DNA from: Balaenoptera acutorostrata
Lineage: Eukaryota; Chordata; Mammalia; Artiodactyla; Balaenopteridae
NCBI RefSeq assembly: GCF_949987535.1
Contig: NC_080070.1
Location: forward strand, 6,382,016 to 6,446,015
Direction: 5' to 3'
DNA length: 64,000 nt
Shown here: in pieces, positions 45,571 to 57,363 of the stretch
How the letters are laid out: the number at the start of each line of letters is the position of its first letter
Position numbering within the stretch: position 1 is the stretch's first letter
Translations under genes and position numbers: made by a program
Notes under the pieces: generated by a model
The model's database searches: none
The model's input: only the letters and a program-made list of their open reading frames with translations
What the model was told of the DNA's origin: nothing

Positions 45571-47384
45571 GCGATTTCTCGTAGGGCTTTTCTGTTTCAA
45601 CCTCAGGTCTGAGGGATCCCCCTCTCTCCCCAGTGGTGGCCAGTCCAGTGGGTGCTCAGCTGGCAGCTCAGGGGGACCTACAGGGCTCACACGGTGGTCC
45701 GACCGCACAGGGACCATCAAAAGCACACAAGTAGCGGGTCTAGTCTATCTCAAGTGCTCAAAAATGTCAAAACAAATTTGAATCATAGGGCCTTTCAAGG
45801 TGACTATTTGGAAACACTTTCAGATAATTGTGTATCATAAAAGAGTGGTTGGTGTAAAAATCAATAAGATTTCGTAAAAGACTGAATAGTAACAGGTTTT
45901 TTTAAGCCGCATAGGTGCATGATATTAAACCCTATAAAGACTCAGTTTATCTTGATCATCTTATTGTAGTAGCATTTAAAATAAAGTAATTCTTGATACT
46001 TTATTTTCTAAAAGTCTAAGTACAGGTCAAGCCCTTTTCCTTTCTTTTTGGCTAACTTTTGTCTTTCAAAAAAAAATGTGTTCTGAGGCATTTGTTTAAA
46101 TAATCAGCTTCATTATTTCTAATCACACCTTATAAGTGAGTTGGAAGTTGGCAAGAGCCATCGCTTAGAAACCAGAGCAGAAGAATTTAGCTCAGCTGTC
46201 TTACCATTATTTTAAAATTAGCAATAGCATAAGGTCTGGCTGCAAAAGGCTTAGGTGCTAACTGGCAAGAAAATCAGTCATTAGGGAAACAGCCTGGAGA
46301 GGGTAACGGCTTGACTTCCTCTTTCTGCTCTGCCAGGTGATGACAGCTGGGGAATCAGAGGGAACGCATTGGTCAGGGACACCAGGAAGGTCAAGTGAAG
46401 CTGATCTCATGGTCTCAAGAGGCCTAAGTGGAATGAAACCCTTAGCAGATGGGAAAATGAGAGTAGAGAGCTTTATTTAAAGTCAATCTTCCCCAGGTCC
46501 CCGGAACGGTGACTGTCCCGCAGGGAAGTTGGGCTCGATGTGAGGCTCTGAGTGGCCATAAAGAAGCGTTAGTCTCAGGGCCGGTGAAAGGAGCATGGGG
46601 GGAACGAGGTTAAACAGCGATCGTGCCATGACCCAGCGGCCCTGCGTCCTCCAGCGCCCAGGGAGCCCTTCCCTTAGGGTGCTGAGAAGTGGCTGGTGCC
46701 CCGCCCAGGGGAGAGGAGGGTGTGCCTCGTGCCTCCCCGGGTCTCCGGGGATGCCCTGGGGGTGAGGCTTCTGATCTAGGCTAGCTGCCCCGTGACCTGT
46801 GAGACACCTGTCCCCTAAGTGTGTGGTAGTTCCTGTGCCTGCTGCCACCTCTTTTCCAGGACAGTCTGACTTAAGGTGGACGCCCCTCCTCTTCATTATC
46901 CCAAAGCACCACTAATTAAAGGTGTGGCACGTAGTGGATGATTAATAAAGACCTTGGAGGTCATTGTGAACGCTGGGGAAGTCATCTCACTGTACAGCCC
47001 AGAAAACAACCTAAAAGATGATCTCAGACATTCCAGTCCTAAATTCTTGGCTGCTTCCTTGTTGGTGACTTTCTCATTGGCTGACCTCCTTCCTAGTCCT
47101 TCCAAGACCCTCTTGGTCAGTTCCCATTTTCTGAAGACCCTTCTCTGCCTCTTCTTTTTCCCACCTCCCTGGCCTGCCCCACATTGACCCTCACTACCTT
47201 GGGCAGATCCTTTCAAGTGTCTCCAGGCTGCTCTTAGCTGACCTTGCCAGGGGCGCCACCCTTCTCCTTCCGAGGCTCTTCCAGACTCTCAGGATGCTAT
47301 CCAGACACGCACCCGAGAGAGCCGGAGTGAGCTACCTGTGCCCCTAGCGGGGAGAGGGGGCTGCAGTAAAGCTGGCTTTCTTTT
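45571..47384. other. Intergenic, locally AT-rich, no gene recognised
   Basis: Between about 45740 and 46300 base composition turns clearly AT-rich without any repeat family I can name. The remainder is mixed. There is no convincing open reading frame. Confidence 0.5.
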
Positions 47385-47409
47385 CCCTTCCTTCCTTCTT
47401 TTCTTTTCT

Positions 47410-47526
47410 TTTTTTTTTTGGCCACGCTGCGCGGCTTGCGAGATCTCAGTTCCCGACCAGGGATTGAACCCTTGCCCTCAGCAATGAAAGCACAGCGTCC
47501 TAACCACTGGACCACCAGGGAATTCC
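47410..47526 (-). mobile_element. Short CHR-type SINE
   Basis: T-run, 'ggccacgctgcgcggcttgc', 'cccgaccagggattgaaccc' and 'ggaccaccagggaattccc' mark an inverted short tRNA-derived SINE. CCTT-rich sequence lies on both sides, so it inserted into the pyrimidine tract. Confidence 0.85.
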
Positions 47527-47537
47527 CCCTTCCTTCC

Positions 47538-47773
47538 TTTTTTTTTTTTTTTTTAATATTTATTTGGTTGCGCCGGGTCTTAGTTGTTGCAGGTGTGCTC
47601 CTTAGTTGCGACTCGCTGGCTCCTTATTTGCGGCTTGTGGGCTCCTTAGTTGTGGCATGAGAACTCTTGGTTGCGGCATGCATGTGGGATCTAGTTCCCC
47701 AATCAGGGATCGAACCCTGGCCCCCTGCATTGGGAGCGTGGAGTCTTAACCACTGTGCCACCAGGGAAGCCCC
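47538..47773 (-). mobile_element. CHR-type SINE
   Basis: T-run and 'aatatttatttggttgcgcc' at left, 'gtgccaccagggaagcccc' at right. It is separated from the previous SINE by only about 12 bases of CCTT sequence and followed directly by the long pyrimidine tract. A CCCCTTCCTTCC-like duplication flanks it. Confidence 0.85.
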
Positions 47774-48804
47774 CCTTCCTTCCTCCTTCCTCCCTTCCTT
47801 CCTTCCTTTCTTTTCCATCCTTCCTTCCTTCCTTCCCTCCCTCCCTCCCTCCTTCCTTCCCTCCCTCCCTCCCTCCCTCCTTCCTTCCTTCCTTCCTTCC
47901 TTCCCTCCCTCCTTCCTTCCTTCCTTCCTTCCCTCCTTCCCTCCCTCCCTCCCTCCTTCCTTCCTTCCTTCCCTCCTTCCTTCCTTTTTTCCTTCCTTCC
48001 CTCCCTCCTTCCCTCCTTCCCTCCCTCCCTCCCTCCTTCCTTCCTTCCCTCCCTCCCTCCCTCCTTCCTTCCTTCCTTCCTTCCTTCCCTCCTTCCCTCC
48101 CTCCCTCCCTCCTTCCTTCCTTCCTTCCCTCCTTCCTTCCTTTTTTCCTTCCTTCCCTCCCTCCCTCCCTCCCTCCTTCCTTTCTTCCTTCCTTCCCTCC
48201 TTCCCTCCTTCCCTCCCTCCCTCCCTCCTTCCTTCCTTCCCTCCCTCCTTCCTTCCTTCCTTCCTTCCTTCCTTCCCTCCTTCCCTCCCTCCCTCCTTCC
48301 TTCCCTCCTTCCCTCCCTCTCTCCTTCCTTCCTTCCTTCCTTCCCTCCTTCCTTCCTTTTTTCCTTCCTTCCCTCCCTCCCTCCCTCCCTCCTTCCTTCC
48401 TTCCTTCCCTCCTTCCCTCCCTCCCTCCTTCCTTCCTTCCCTCCTTCCCTCCCTCCCTCTCTCCTTCCTTCCTTCCTTCCTTCCTTCCCTCCTTCCCTCC
48501 TTCCTTCCTTTTTTCCTTCCTTCCCTCCCTCCCTCCCTCCTTCCTTCCTTCCTTCCTTCCTTCCCTCCCTCCCTCCTTCCTTCCTTCCTTCCTTCCCTCC
48601 TTCCCTCCCTCCTTCCTTCCTTCCTTCCCTCCCTCCCTCCTTCCTTCCTTCCCTCCTTCCCTCCCTCCCTCCTTCCTTCCTTCCTTCCTTCCTTCCTTCC
48701 TTCCTTCCTTCTTTCCTTCCCTCCCTCCCTCCCTCCCTCCCTCCCTCCCTCCCTTCCTCCCTCCCTCCCTCCCTTCCTCCCTCCTTCCTTCCTTCCTTCT
48801 TTTT
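47774..48804. repeat. Kilobase-scale (CCTT/CCCT)n pyrimidine tract
   Basis: From 47818 to 48804 the + strand contains only C and T (987 bases), and only one A interrupts the tract before that. It is built of CCTT and CCCT units in alternating blocks. Marker variants recur: TTTTTT at about 47985, 48141, 48357 and 48509, and CCCTCTCTCC near 48317 and 48456. This indicates larger duplicated blocks of about 155 and 215 bases. The long open frames it creates in all frames are composition artefacts. Confidence 0.97.
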
Positions 48805-50181
48805 GATTAGCAAGCAGTTTCCCTGCAATAATAATTTGTGATGCATAATGAGGGCATCTAGGGGCAGAGATGGGGGATTACAGAGGAGGTGAGGAAAATG
48901 CAAAGTGAACAGCAGAGTGGGAGGCGAGGAGCCCAGAAGGGGCAGATCTGAGGACCGCTTGGCTCTGTCCAGCGGTTTCTGTCACTGCCCCTCCACACAG
49001 GCATCCTGAAGGGCGTGGAGTCAATGCTCGGTTTGGGTCTGAGCTGTTCAGGTCTCAGGAAATTCTCTTCACGAGCCAATTGGCTTCCCTCTCGCAGAGG
49101 CACAGACTCGCGGGACCTCGGGCGTTTGGAAGGGGTGGGTTCAGGAAGGGATAGTAGGAGCCACTGCTTACTAGAGACCCACGTCACATCAGACACGGCC
49201 CTGAGGAAGGGTTGGGGGCAAAGGGCTGCTTGCTGAGGACACAGTCCTCATGGTTTCCTGCTAACTTTTTGCCAACTGACTGGCCAACACTGAATATTCT
49301 GAGTAACTGTCCAATTCGTGGTTTGGAAATGAATAAAATGCGGAAGAGCTGCAAGCGACCTTGGAAAAGGGTCAGCTCCTTGGACTAAATGCTGGACAAG
49401 GGGGAAGGAACGGACGCCGACGGGACCAGCACTTCTCTCTCCACACTCCGTCCTCCCCGGCTGGCGTCCCTCTGGCTCTGGACCCTGCTTAGCCCCCTGG
49501 GCGCCTGGGCAGCGCGGCTGAGGGTCCTGGCCCGTTGGCCTAGACTCCAAGCAGAGCAAACTCAACTGTCTGGGGTTTTCACGACCCCAGCCTCCCCCAG
49601 CCTCCCCCAGCTTGACCTCAACCAAGAGCAGGGTAATTTTCAAGTGAAATATTTTTCTTGAGCGCCACCCAGAATGGTAGAAAGTCAAGAAAAGCCCTTA
49701 AAAACCAGAGTGTGTCCCCTTCAGTTTTCAGTGGAAGAGTTGCCAAAGGCCGGAGAGTTAAGGGCAACATGGCTTCCTGACCTCCAGCCCGCTGCAGGCC
49801 GGGCGCTGGGTTGATCACAGCAGCGGTTGTATGAGACCCAGCCAGGGCTTTCAGTATCTTGTAGTTCAGCTGGAAACACGGGAGGGAAATGGAAGAAGAT
49901 AGTGAAGGTCCCCCTTCCGAGGGCCCAACAGAGCTTCTTGTATTCCTTCTCGAGTCCTTCTCTCTCTCCAAGCCTCCCCTCGCAGTTGGCCTTCTCCATG
50001 AAGACTTGTCCATGGCGTTCCTGTGACAGCGACGCTGCCCCATCTGGTGACGACTCAGCTGTAAGAGCTGTGTGTGCCGGTCACGCAGAGCTGGGATTTA
50101 GGGGGTCGCCTCTTCAGTGTGGGTGGAGATGCTGTCCTCCATGATGACCTGTCCACTCCCCGACTTTTTGCCTGAAAACAG
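48805..50181. other. Intergenic, no gene recognised
   Basis: Unique-looking sequence without splice-bounded conserved coding. A small tandem of CCTCCCCCAG units lies near 49590-49612. Nothing else was identified. Confidence 0.5.
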
Positions 50182-50193
50182 GCACGTCCTTTT

Positions 50194-50532
50194 ATTTTAT
50201 TTTTTTTAAAAAATCGAATCATACACTTTATTTATTTATTTATTTTTAATAAATTTATTTATTTATTTTTGGCTGCGTTGGGTCTTCGTTGCTGCACGTG
50301 GGCTTTCTCTAGCTGCGGCGAGCGGGGGCTACTCTTCCTTTCGGTGCACGGGCTTCTCACTGCGGTGGCTTCTCTTGTTGCGGAGCACAGGCTCCAGATG
50401 CATAGGCTCAGTAGTTTTGGTGCACGGGCTTAGTTGCTCCGCGGCATGTTGGATCTTCCCGGACCAGGGCTCGAACCCGTGTCCCCTGCATTGGCAGGCG
50501 GACTCTCAACCACTGCGCCACCAGGGAAGCCC
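50194..50532 (-). mobile_element. CHR-type SINE
   Basis: A minus-strand copy with a long T-rich/TTTA tail at left and the inverted head ending 'gccaccagggaagccc'. An approximate duplication, GCAC(G/A)TCCTTTT, lies at 50182-50193 and 50533-50544 (one mismatch). The tail contains a non-T patch ('aaaaaatcgaatcatacac'). Confidence 0.88.
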
Positions 50533-51494
50533 GCACATCCTTTTGGACTTGCTACATGGGGGGGGGGGGCGTCCCTGTGGGGTCTTCACGGTTGGGGTTG
50601 GGGAGGCCCGCTGTCTAGGGGGTGGTGACAAAGAGCTGTGACCCACCTGGTAGTCCCCCCATTCAGCCTCTCCACAGTGTGGCCTCTCCCCAGTTTTCTC
50701 AATTCCTGATTTTCTCCCTGGATGCAGGATGCCCCCTGACTCATGGGGGCACAGTGTGTCTGTGCCTTGTCCTTCGTCCAGCTCTGTGCTGGTCAAGTAC
50801 AGCTGGTCATTTGGGGAGAGGGTTCCCCCTTTCTTCAGTAGCAGAGGCTCCCCTAACTGTCAGGTCTCCGGTTCCAAGTCCTCTCCACCCTTTCTCCCCA
50901 AAAGATCGTTGGAAGCTGCCCCACGTGGGACCAGGGTTCTGTGTGAATTATAGCCTGGGACTGAGGTAAACTCAAGTTAGAAGCAATTTCCTTTTAGAGC
51001 CACCCATGTGCTACCTGGTTACCTGGGATTCTGATCTCACTAGCCACCCACACACCCAGACGGTGGCCCCAGATAAACCTTGAAAGGATGGGACTTTCAT
51101 TTCTTGCTGCAAAGCCAGCCGGGACGGAGGCTTTCTGGACTGATGTTGCATTCTCTTTGCTCTAAAGGGGAGCTTGAAAAGGGGCTTCAGTAGTTACACC
51201 AACACTACGTTACTTTCTAAAATCTTTCTGGCACAAAACTGTCCCACATAGAAGAGGAATCCACAGACTGGAATCTGAACCTGGGTCCCATTTGTCCCCT
51301 GGCTCCTCAGACGGGGCCAGTCTGATGACAATTCAGCTGAAGCCACACACTGATGCACAGTTGTGCGTGGGGCGGGGTCGCCAGAACTGCAGCTCCGGAG
51401 GCTGTGTGAGGGCACCTGGGAATGAGATGCGGGAACAGCAGGAGTTCGGACGCCAGCACCCGGAGGTCTGCGAGGGGCTGGAGGAGTCTTAGCC

Positions 51495-51833
51495 CATCCA
51501 GGCTGCTGTAACAGAAGTACCACAGACTGGGTGGCTTGTACACAGCAGAAATGCATTTCTCATAGTTGTGGAGACCGAGAAATCCAAGATCAAGGCACTG
51601 GCAGATTCTGTCTGGCGAGGTCTGCCTCCCGGTTCATAGACGGCTGCCCTCACACGGCTGAAGGCGCGAGGGAGCTCCTGGGGGCCTTTCACAAGGACAC
51701 TAACCCCACTCATGAGGGCTCCACCCTTATGACCTAATCCCCTCCCAAAGGCCCCACGTCCTAATACCGTCACCATGGGGATTAGGTTTCAATATATGAG
51801 TTTTGGGGACACAAACATTCAGTTCACAGCAGA
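51495..51833 (-). repeat. MaLR (MST/MLT1-type) solo LTR
   Basis: In + orientation it starts 'ccatccaggctgctgtaaca' and ends 'acattcagttcacagca', the reverse complement of a MaLR LTR. It is about 340 bases long, near the full LTR length. No internal retroviral sequence is attached. It is an old, non-coding retroposon relic. Confidence 0.8.
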
Positions 51834-51984
51834 ATGGACCAACCATAGCAGGAGGGTCCAGTTAGACCAACTGGCCCACCCTTACGTGGACCAGACAGCC
51901 ACCTGCTCCTCGGCCAGAGGGAAAACAAAGAGTACGGGGAGTGACCTATAAATGATGAATTTGTTCTTTTCGTATTGTTTTTGC

Positions 51985-52715
51985 AAATCTTTTTTTTTTT
52001 TTTTTTTAGTAAATTTAAAAAAATTGAAGCATAGTTGATTTACAATGTTGTGTTAGTTTCAGGTGTACAGCAAAGTGATTCAGTTATATACACACGCATA
52101 CACACACACATGCATATATGTGTGTGTGTGTGTATATACATATACATATATATATGTTCTTTTTCAGGTTCTTTCCCATTATATGTTATTACAAGATATT
52201 GAATATAGTCCCCTGTGCTATATAGTAGGTCCTTATTGTTTATCTATTTATTTATTTTTAATATATTTATTTATTTATTTTTGGCTGTGTTGGGTCTTCG
52301 TTTCTGTGCGAGGGCTTTCTCTAGTTGCGGCAGCTTTCTCTAGTTGCGGCGAGTGGGGGCCACTCTTCATCGCGGTGCGCGGGCCTCTCACTATCGCTGC
52401 CTCTCTTGTTGCGGAGCACAGGCTCCAGACGCGCAGGCTCAGTAGCTGTGGCTCACGGGCCTAGCTGCTCCGTGGCATGTGGGATCTTCCTAGACCAGGG
52501 CTCGAACCCGTGTCCCCTGCATTGGCAGGCAGATTCTCAACCACTGCACCACCAGGGAAGCCCTGTTTATCTATTTAATATGTAGTAGTGTGTATCTGTT
52601 AATCCCAAACTCCTAATTTATCCCTCCCTGCCACTTTACCCTTTGGTAACTATAAATTTGTTTTTTATGTCTGTGAGTCTATTTTAAAGTAGGATTTAAA
52701 AGCTCATGTTAAGGG
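51985..52715 (-). mobile_element. L1 3' end, minus orientation, interrupted by a SINE
   Basis: A T-run at left is followed by 'gaagcatagttgatttacaa', 'gttatatacacac', 'agatattgaatatagtcccc' and 'tagtagtgtgtatctgttaa', the reverse complement of the 3' end of artiodactyl-type L1. It carries no ORF. The CHR SINE at 52251-52563 splits it. It contains a CA/TG/TA-rich patch near 52088-52157. Confidence 0.8.
52251..52563 (-). mobile_element. CHR-type SINE nested in L1
   Basis: A minus-strand copy with a perfect 14-bp duplication, TGTTTATCTATTTA, at 52237-52250 and 52564-52577. The body contains an 18-base segment repeated in tandem (52314-52331 and 52333-52350), which is unusual among the copies here. 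Confidence 0.92.
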
Positions 52716-53633
52716 TTAAAAATTATGAAACAGACCTGATATAAGCCAAGTTATTCTGGGGATACATCTTACTGGTTGCTGTTTTGGAGGAGGTGGCAAT
52801 TTTCACTTTCGAAAAGATAAAATAGAAATGCGTGTTAGTCTTGTCTTCCTAACACGACTATAAATTCTTTGAAGGTGGGGCTGAGACTGAAGTTGAAATG
52901 AAGTGAGGGGTCATCTGAGAAAGTCACCCAGCAGAGGAGGCGTGAAAGGCCACGGCACAGCTGTGCGTCTTGAATCCGGCGTCCCTTGCCCCTGAGTAGA
53001 GGAGATAGAGACCTGATGTTTTCGTTTTGTGCATCTTTGTCATTGTCACTTGTCGCTGAGCCTGGCATAGGCTGGGGTCAGTGAAGGCTGGTGGCTGATT
53101 GAAAATATTGGGCTGCATGGGGCTAGCAGGTCAGAGCTTGGAAGACTCCTTGGAGAGCACTTGTCTCCATCCAGTCATAACAGAGACAATCAACTGAGAC
53201 CTGGAGAGAACATGCAGCTTGTCCAAGCTTGGACAGAGAATTAGTGCGGGCCCAGGATGCGGGCTTCTGGCCTCCCTACCCCTCTGGATGCCCAACCCAT
53301 GATCCTTCCAACTCTTGGAACACAGACTCTTGTAAAACCCGGGCTGCTCTTTGGGCATGAAGACAGCACACTAGACTCTCGTCGGATGGCCTGTGCTTAG
53401 GGATCTTCTCTGGGATTAGGGGTGGGATTCAGCCCCTCCCACCCTCTCCTTCCAGAGGTGTCACCATCTTTGAGGAGATGGGGCCTTGGAACCTGTTTGG
53501 ACCAATATCTACCTAGATAATCAACAACTTTCCCTCTCTCTACTGCCTCTCAGACCCTTTCACTACTCACCTCTCCATTTCTGGCTCCCTGCCAGCTGGT
53601 CCTGGTCACAGGATCAACATCAAGGGAGCTGTG

Positions 53634-53773
53634 GGACTTCCCTGGAGGTCCAGTGGTTAGGACTCCGGGCTTTCCCTGTCAAGGGTGAGGGTTCAATCCC
53701 TGGTCAGGGAAGTAAGATCCCACAAGCCACATGGTGCAGCCAAAAAAAAAAAAAAAAAAGAGAGAAAAAGGAA
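53634..53773 (+). mobile_element. Short CHR-type SINE
   Basis: A plus-strand copy: 'gacttccctggaggtccagt', 'ggttcaatccctggtcaggg' and an A-tail of about 18. A perfect 18-bp duplication, AACATCAAGGGAGCTGTG, lies at 53616-53633 and 53774-53791, which marks it as recent. Confidence 0.95.
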
Positions 53774-53872
53774 AACATCAAGGGAGCTGTGAGAACCTCG
53801 GGTCAGAAGGCACAGAGCGTGGTTATCTTGCCCTGCCCTGTGTCTGGACTGGTATGACTTTCCTCTGGCCCA

Positions 53873-54097
53873 TGGTCCTCAATTGGGGATGACTTTGCCC
53901 CCCAGGATGTCTTTGATAATGTCTGGATACATTTTTGGTTGTCACAACCAGGGGTAGGGTGTAGGTGGGTTGTTACTGGCATCTGGTGGGTAGAGGCCAG
54001 GGTTGCTGCTCAATATCCTACAAGGCACAGGAGAGCCTCCCCATTGACAAAGAGTATCCGGCCTAAAATATCAATAGTGCTGAGGCTGCTCTAGCCC
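53873..54097 (+). repeat. MER20 hAT-Charlie DNA transposon remnant
   Basis: 'cctcaattggggatgactttg', 'tctggatacatttttggttgtc', 'tactggcatctggtgggtag' and 'caatatcctacaaggcacag' follow the MER20 consensus in order over nearly its full length of about 220 bases. It is a non-coding relic. Confidence 0.8.
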
Positions 54098-54099
54098 CA

Positions 54100-56160
54100 C
54101 TTTTGTCAATTTATCGGGAAGAGGGACTTCATAGCCTTCTTCTTCCCTCCATAGAGTGGCGGGTCACTTATACCTATTTTGATTCCCTACGAGTCAGTGT
54201 GATGTTTTCCCACTGAAAGTGGAGACCGCCTTTCTATCTTCTACATGTAGCAGAAAAAATGTTTTGAAAGTGGCCTGTAGTTAGAGCTGAATGTCCCGGG
54301 AAAAAGTCAGAGCATTCCTGTTGGACAGGGAATGGCTCCTTTTGTTAGGAAATACCTTGAGAGGCTTGTTTGGTTATCAAAGATGAGCTCCTGAGAGAAT
54401 GGCCTGGCTCAGTGAGAGCGAGGCAGAGATGGAATAACAGAAAAAACTTTGAGTTTCTATGGGCATTCCGGGAGAGAGGGGGAGGGGCCCAGAGGTGAGA
54501 GGGGAAGGATCTAGAAGACATCCAGGGCCCATAAAGACACACTGGCAGTAAGAAGTCATTTTTTTTGGTAGGAAGTGAATTTTTAGGAAGATGGAGGTTT
54601 GACCTTCAGTCTTGGGTTATTTCCTACCTGTGGTAAAATTACTCGGTTGCTCCACAAGCCTTTGGTAAAAGTCTGCCGCACACATCACTGTGTGATGGAC
54701 GTGCTTTGGGAAGTGAAGGAGGCAGGTGTTTCCAGGAAGACACAGCTGTAAAGGGGATGAGGCAGAGCAGAGAGGTGGTTAGGACCCAGGTGACCCTACA
54801 AGACCTTGGCTGCAGCGTGTTCCCACCAAGAGCAGTTGGGTCAATCCCCCAGCCCCCAAATATACTAGCGAAGGTGACTTTTTAAAGGGGTTTGCAGGGA
54901 GGAGTGGGGCACGACAGATCAACCTCACTGTTGTGCGACTGAGGCTTTCCAGGCAGCAGACACACCCCTTACATGTGTAATAATGGTCCTTTGTGGCTGG
55001 GGCTGCTGGGTGCCTGCCCCAGTGTCCATGATTCTTTTCCTCTTTAACAATGGAACCCCTGATTTTGAGTTAAGCCCGTGGTTTTCCAGAATAAGGACCA
55101 CGTAGCAGCCCCCTGTGTGGCTTGGGTCAGGGTTAGGGTTAGGAGTGAAAGTGTCATATGTAACTTTTGAGGGGTGCACTTGGAGAGGAGAATTCCCCTC
55201 TCACCTCTCCTACTTCCTGCTGACTGAAGCATGAGGTCTTCAGCCAAAGATGGAAGGGCCACAGGATAAAAGATCCTAGGTCTCTAATAATGGAAGAGTG
55301 TCCACACCAGCCCTGGCTGCCCATCTCTGGATTTATTAATCACAGGAGAGAACACATGTCTGCTGTCCCACAGCTAGAGGTGGACAAGGAGAGGTGGGGA
55401 GAGGGGGTGTGTAAGACCAGCCATGGACCTCTTCAACACCCTCCCTCCACCCAGAGTGGAGAAAAGGTGGGTCCTCTACAGGCCACTGGCATTCACAGGG
55501 CACTTGGGGTGGATTCCAGAGCCCATCTGTGGCCATTCTTCCCTAGCGCCCTCTTCCCTCTGCTCCTGTCAATCCCATACCAACCTTACCAGCCCCACCC
55601 CTGCTACTGCTGCCCCATCGTGTGGTGTCATGGTGTATCAGCCAGTGTCCAGTCACAAGAACAGACATTACTCTGGGTATTTCAAGCCAAGGGGGGTTTA
55701 GTGCAGGGGATATTGACAACATTGGTTACAAATGTGGAGGAAGGGCTGGAAGAGCAGAAGGGAGGAAAGGGTGGTATCACTAGGTTAGGAAGCTGCCAGT
55801 GCCCCTGGGATAGAACCCACCAGCCCAGGCTGACCGCCACTGCTGGAGGTACTGCTGGACACGGACCATTCCTGGGGCCACCATGAGAACACCGGCTCTG
55901 CTAAGGGTCACAGTTGCCTCTTGCTGCTGTAGCAGAAGCACACTGGCTTCCCCCTTCTTCCTCTAATCTCCTGTCACTGATTCCCACAGATGAACCGTAA
56001 ATGGAAGCCAGTGGGTGAGGTATGGCTGACATACATAGTTTTCAGACTTTCAGTCCTCACGTCCTGGAGGCAAGCATGGAAAGGGGAGGGAGGGTCTGAG
56101 GGCCAGTGGACAAATAATTGGCATGTGAAGGAAAGTGACGTTCACAGAGCTCAACTTTCC
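54100..56160. other. Intergenic, no gene recognised
   Basis: No conserved exon. A two-and-a-half-unit TTAGGG-like string occurs near 55130-55142. The part at about 55640-55880 may be an old interspersed repeat whose family I cannot name. Confidence 0.45.
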
Positions 56161-56169
56161 AGATGCCTC

Positions 56170-57330
56170 ACTCCGAGATATTTTTCTTTTTTGAATTAAA
56201 TTTCATTTTTATTATTGAAAAATTTAAACATATACAAAAGCACTAAGAATAGCATAGGAATCCTTTATGTATCTATCATGTAACTTCAACAGTTATCAAT
56301 TCATGTCCAGTCTTGTTTCATACCATTTACTTTCCTGCCATCAGATTATTTTGATGCAAATCCCGGAGACTGTATAATATAATTTCATCTGAAAACATTT
56401 CAGTATTTCTAAAAGATGAGGACTCTTAACAAGAAACAAGTACAATGGCGTTACCATACTGAAAATATAAAAATTTCTTGATATAATAAAACACCCAGTT
56501 AGCGGTCAAACTTCTTCAATTTTTATACACTTTTGAAAAAAATTATTTCAATCAGAAACCAAATAAGGTCCATACATTGCAATTGATGGGAATCTTAATT
56601 AACATTTAATATACAGCGTCTCCCTCCATATTTTCCCCTTGCTTTCTTGGTTTTGATCGAAGGCTCTAGGTTGTCTTTTAGAGTTTTCTACAACTCGGTT
56701 TTGCTGATTTTGTCCATGTGATGTAGCTTAACGTTAGGGTGACCAATCAACCCCGTTTGCCCTTCCGTTTGAATCCGGAAGTCCTTAGCAAATCAGGTTG
56801 GTCACCCAACTTTTTTTTTTCTGTCATCTATATTTCTCATAAGTTGGTAGTTAAAGCTAGAGCCTTTATCAGACTCAGGTTTAGTTTTCTGGCAGGATTC
56901 TTCCTTAGTGGTGGTGCTTTAATTCCAACAGGAGGCACATAAATAGCTTGTTACCTCTCTCTTTGTGATATTACAGCCTTTAACGACCACTGCTTATATT
57001 CATTCATTCAGCACGGGTTGAAGAATGGTGATGTTCTCGTTCTACCTTCCCTTTCCATTTATTAGCCGGACTTCTTTCGTTAGAGAAACACTCTTAGCAA
57101 CTCTTTGGTTACCCAGAGCTACAGTTCATAGATTAAAGGCACTATCAATGCTTGATTCTTTCCCTTTGTTACCAGCTTTTCAAAATATGGTTCCTTGGCA
57201 TGCCCCCAAAGTAAAGAATGAGTTGCCTTTAGGAGCATTATAAACTCATGGATAGCAAAAAATGTTTCAATCTTTTGTAGTTATTATTCTTATTGATGCT
57301 CACGTTTCCATCTTCGACCAGTGAGAACTT
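56170..57330. repeat. Old L1M-type LINE fragment
   Basis: AT-rich. It contains 'aatttaaacatatacaaaag', 'gcaaatcccggagactgtat', 'ccaacaggaggcacataaat' and 'gagttgcctttaggag', which I associate with the 3' region of L1M elements. It is strongly diverged. Family and orientation are uncertain. Confidence 0.5.
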
Positions 57331-57363
57331 ATTCAGGTTGGTTCCTGAGTTATTTTGTTATTT

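Noticed and set aside
47538..47773. tRNA genes suggested by A- and B-box-like sequences
   Set aside because: These are heads of SINEs with poly(A) tails and target duplications. They have no tRNA cloverleaf end and no proper 3' acceptor.
47667..48903. Very long open frames (350-385 codons) on both strands rich in PSFLPP or GREGRKE
   Set aside because: They are read from the CCTT/CCCT tract, which has no stop codons in several frames by composition alone. There is no domain, no splice context and no start support.
51495..51833. Endogenous retrovirus with genes
   Set aside because: Only a solo MaLR LTR is present. No gag, pol or env-like frame lies beside it.
55123..55145. Interstitial telomere repeat
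   Set aside because: Only about two and a half TTAGGG-like units, which is well within chance.
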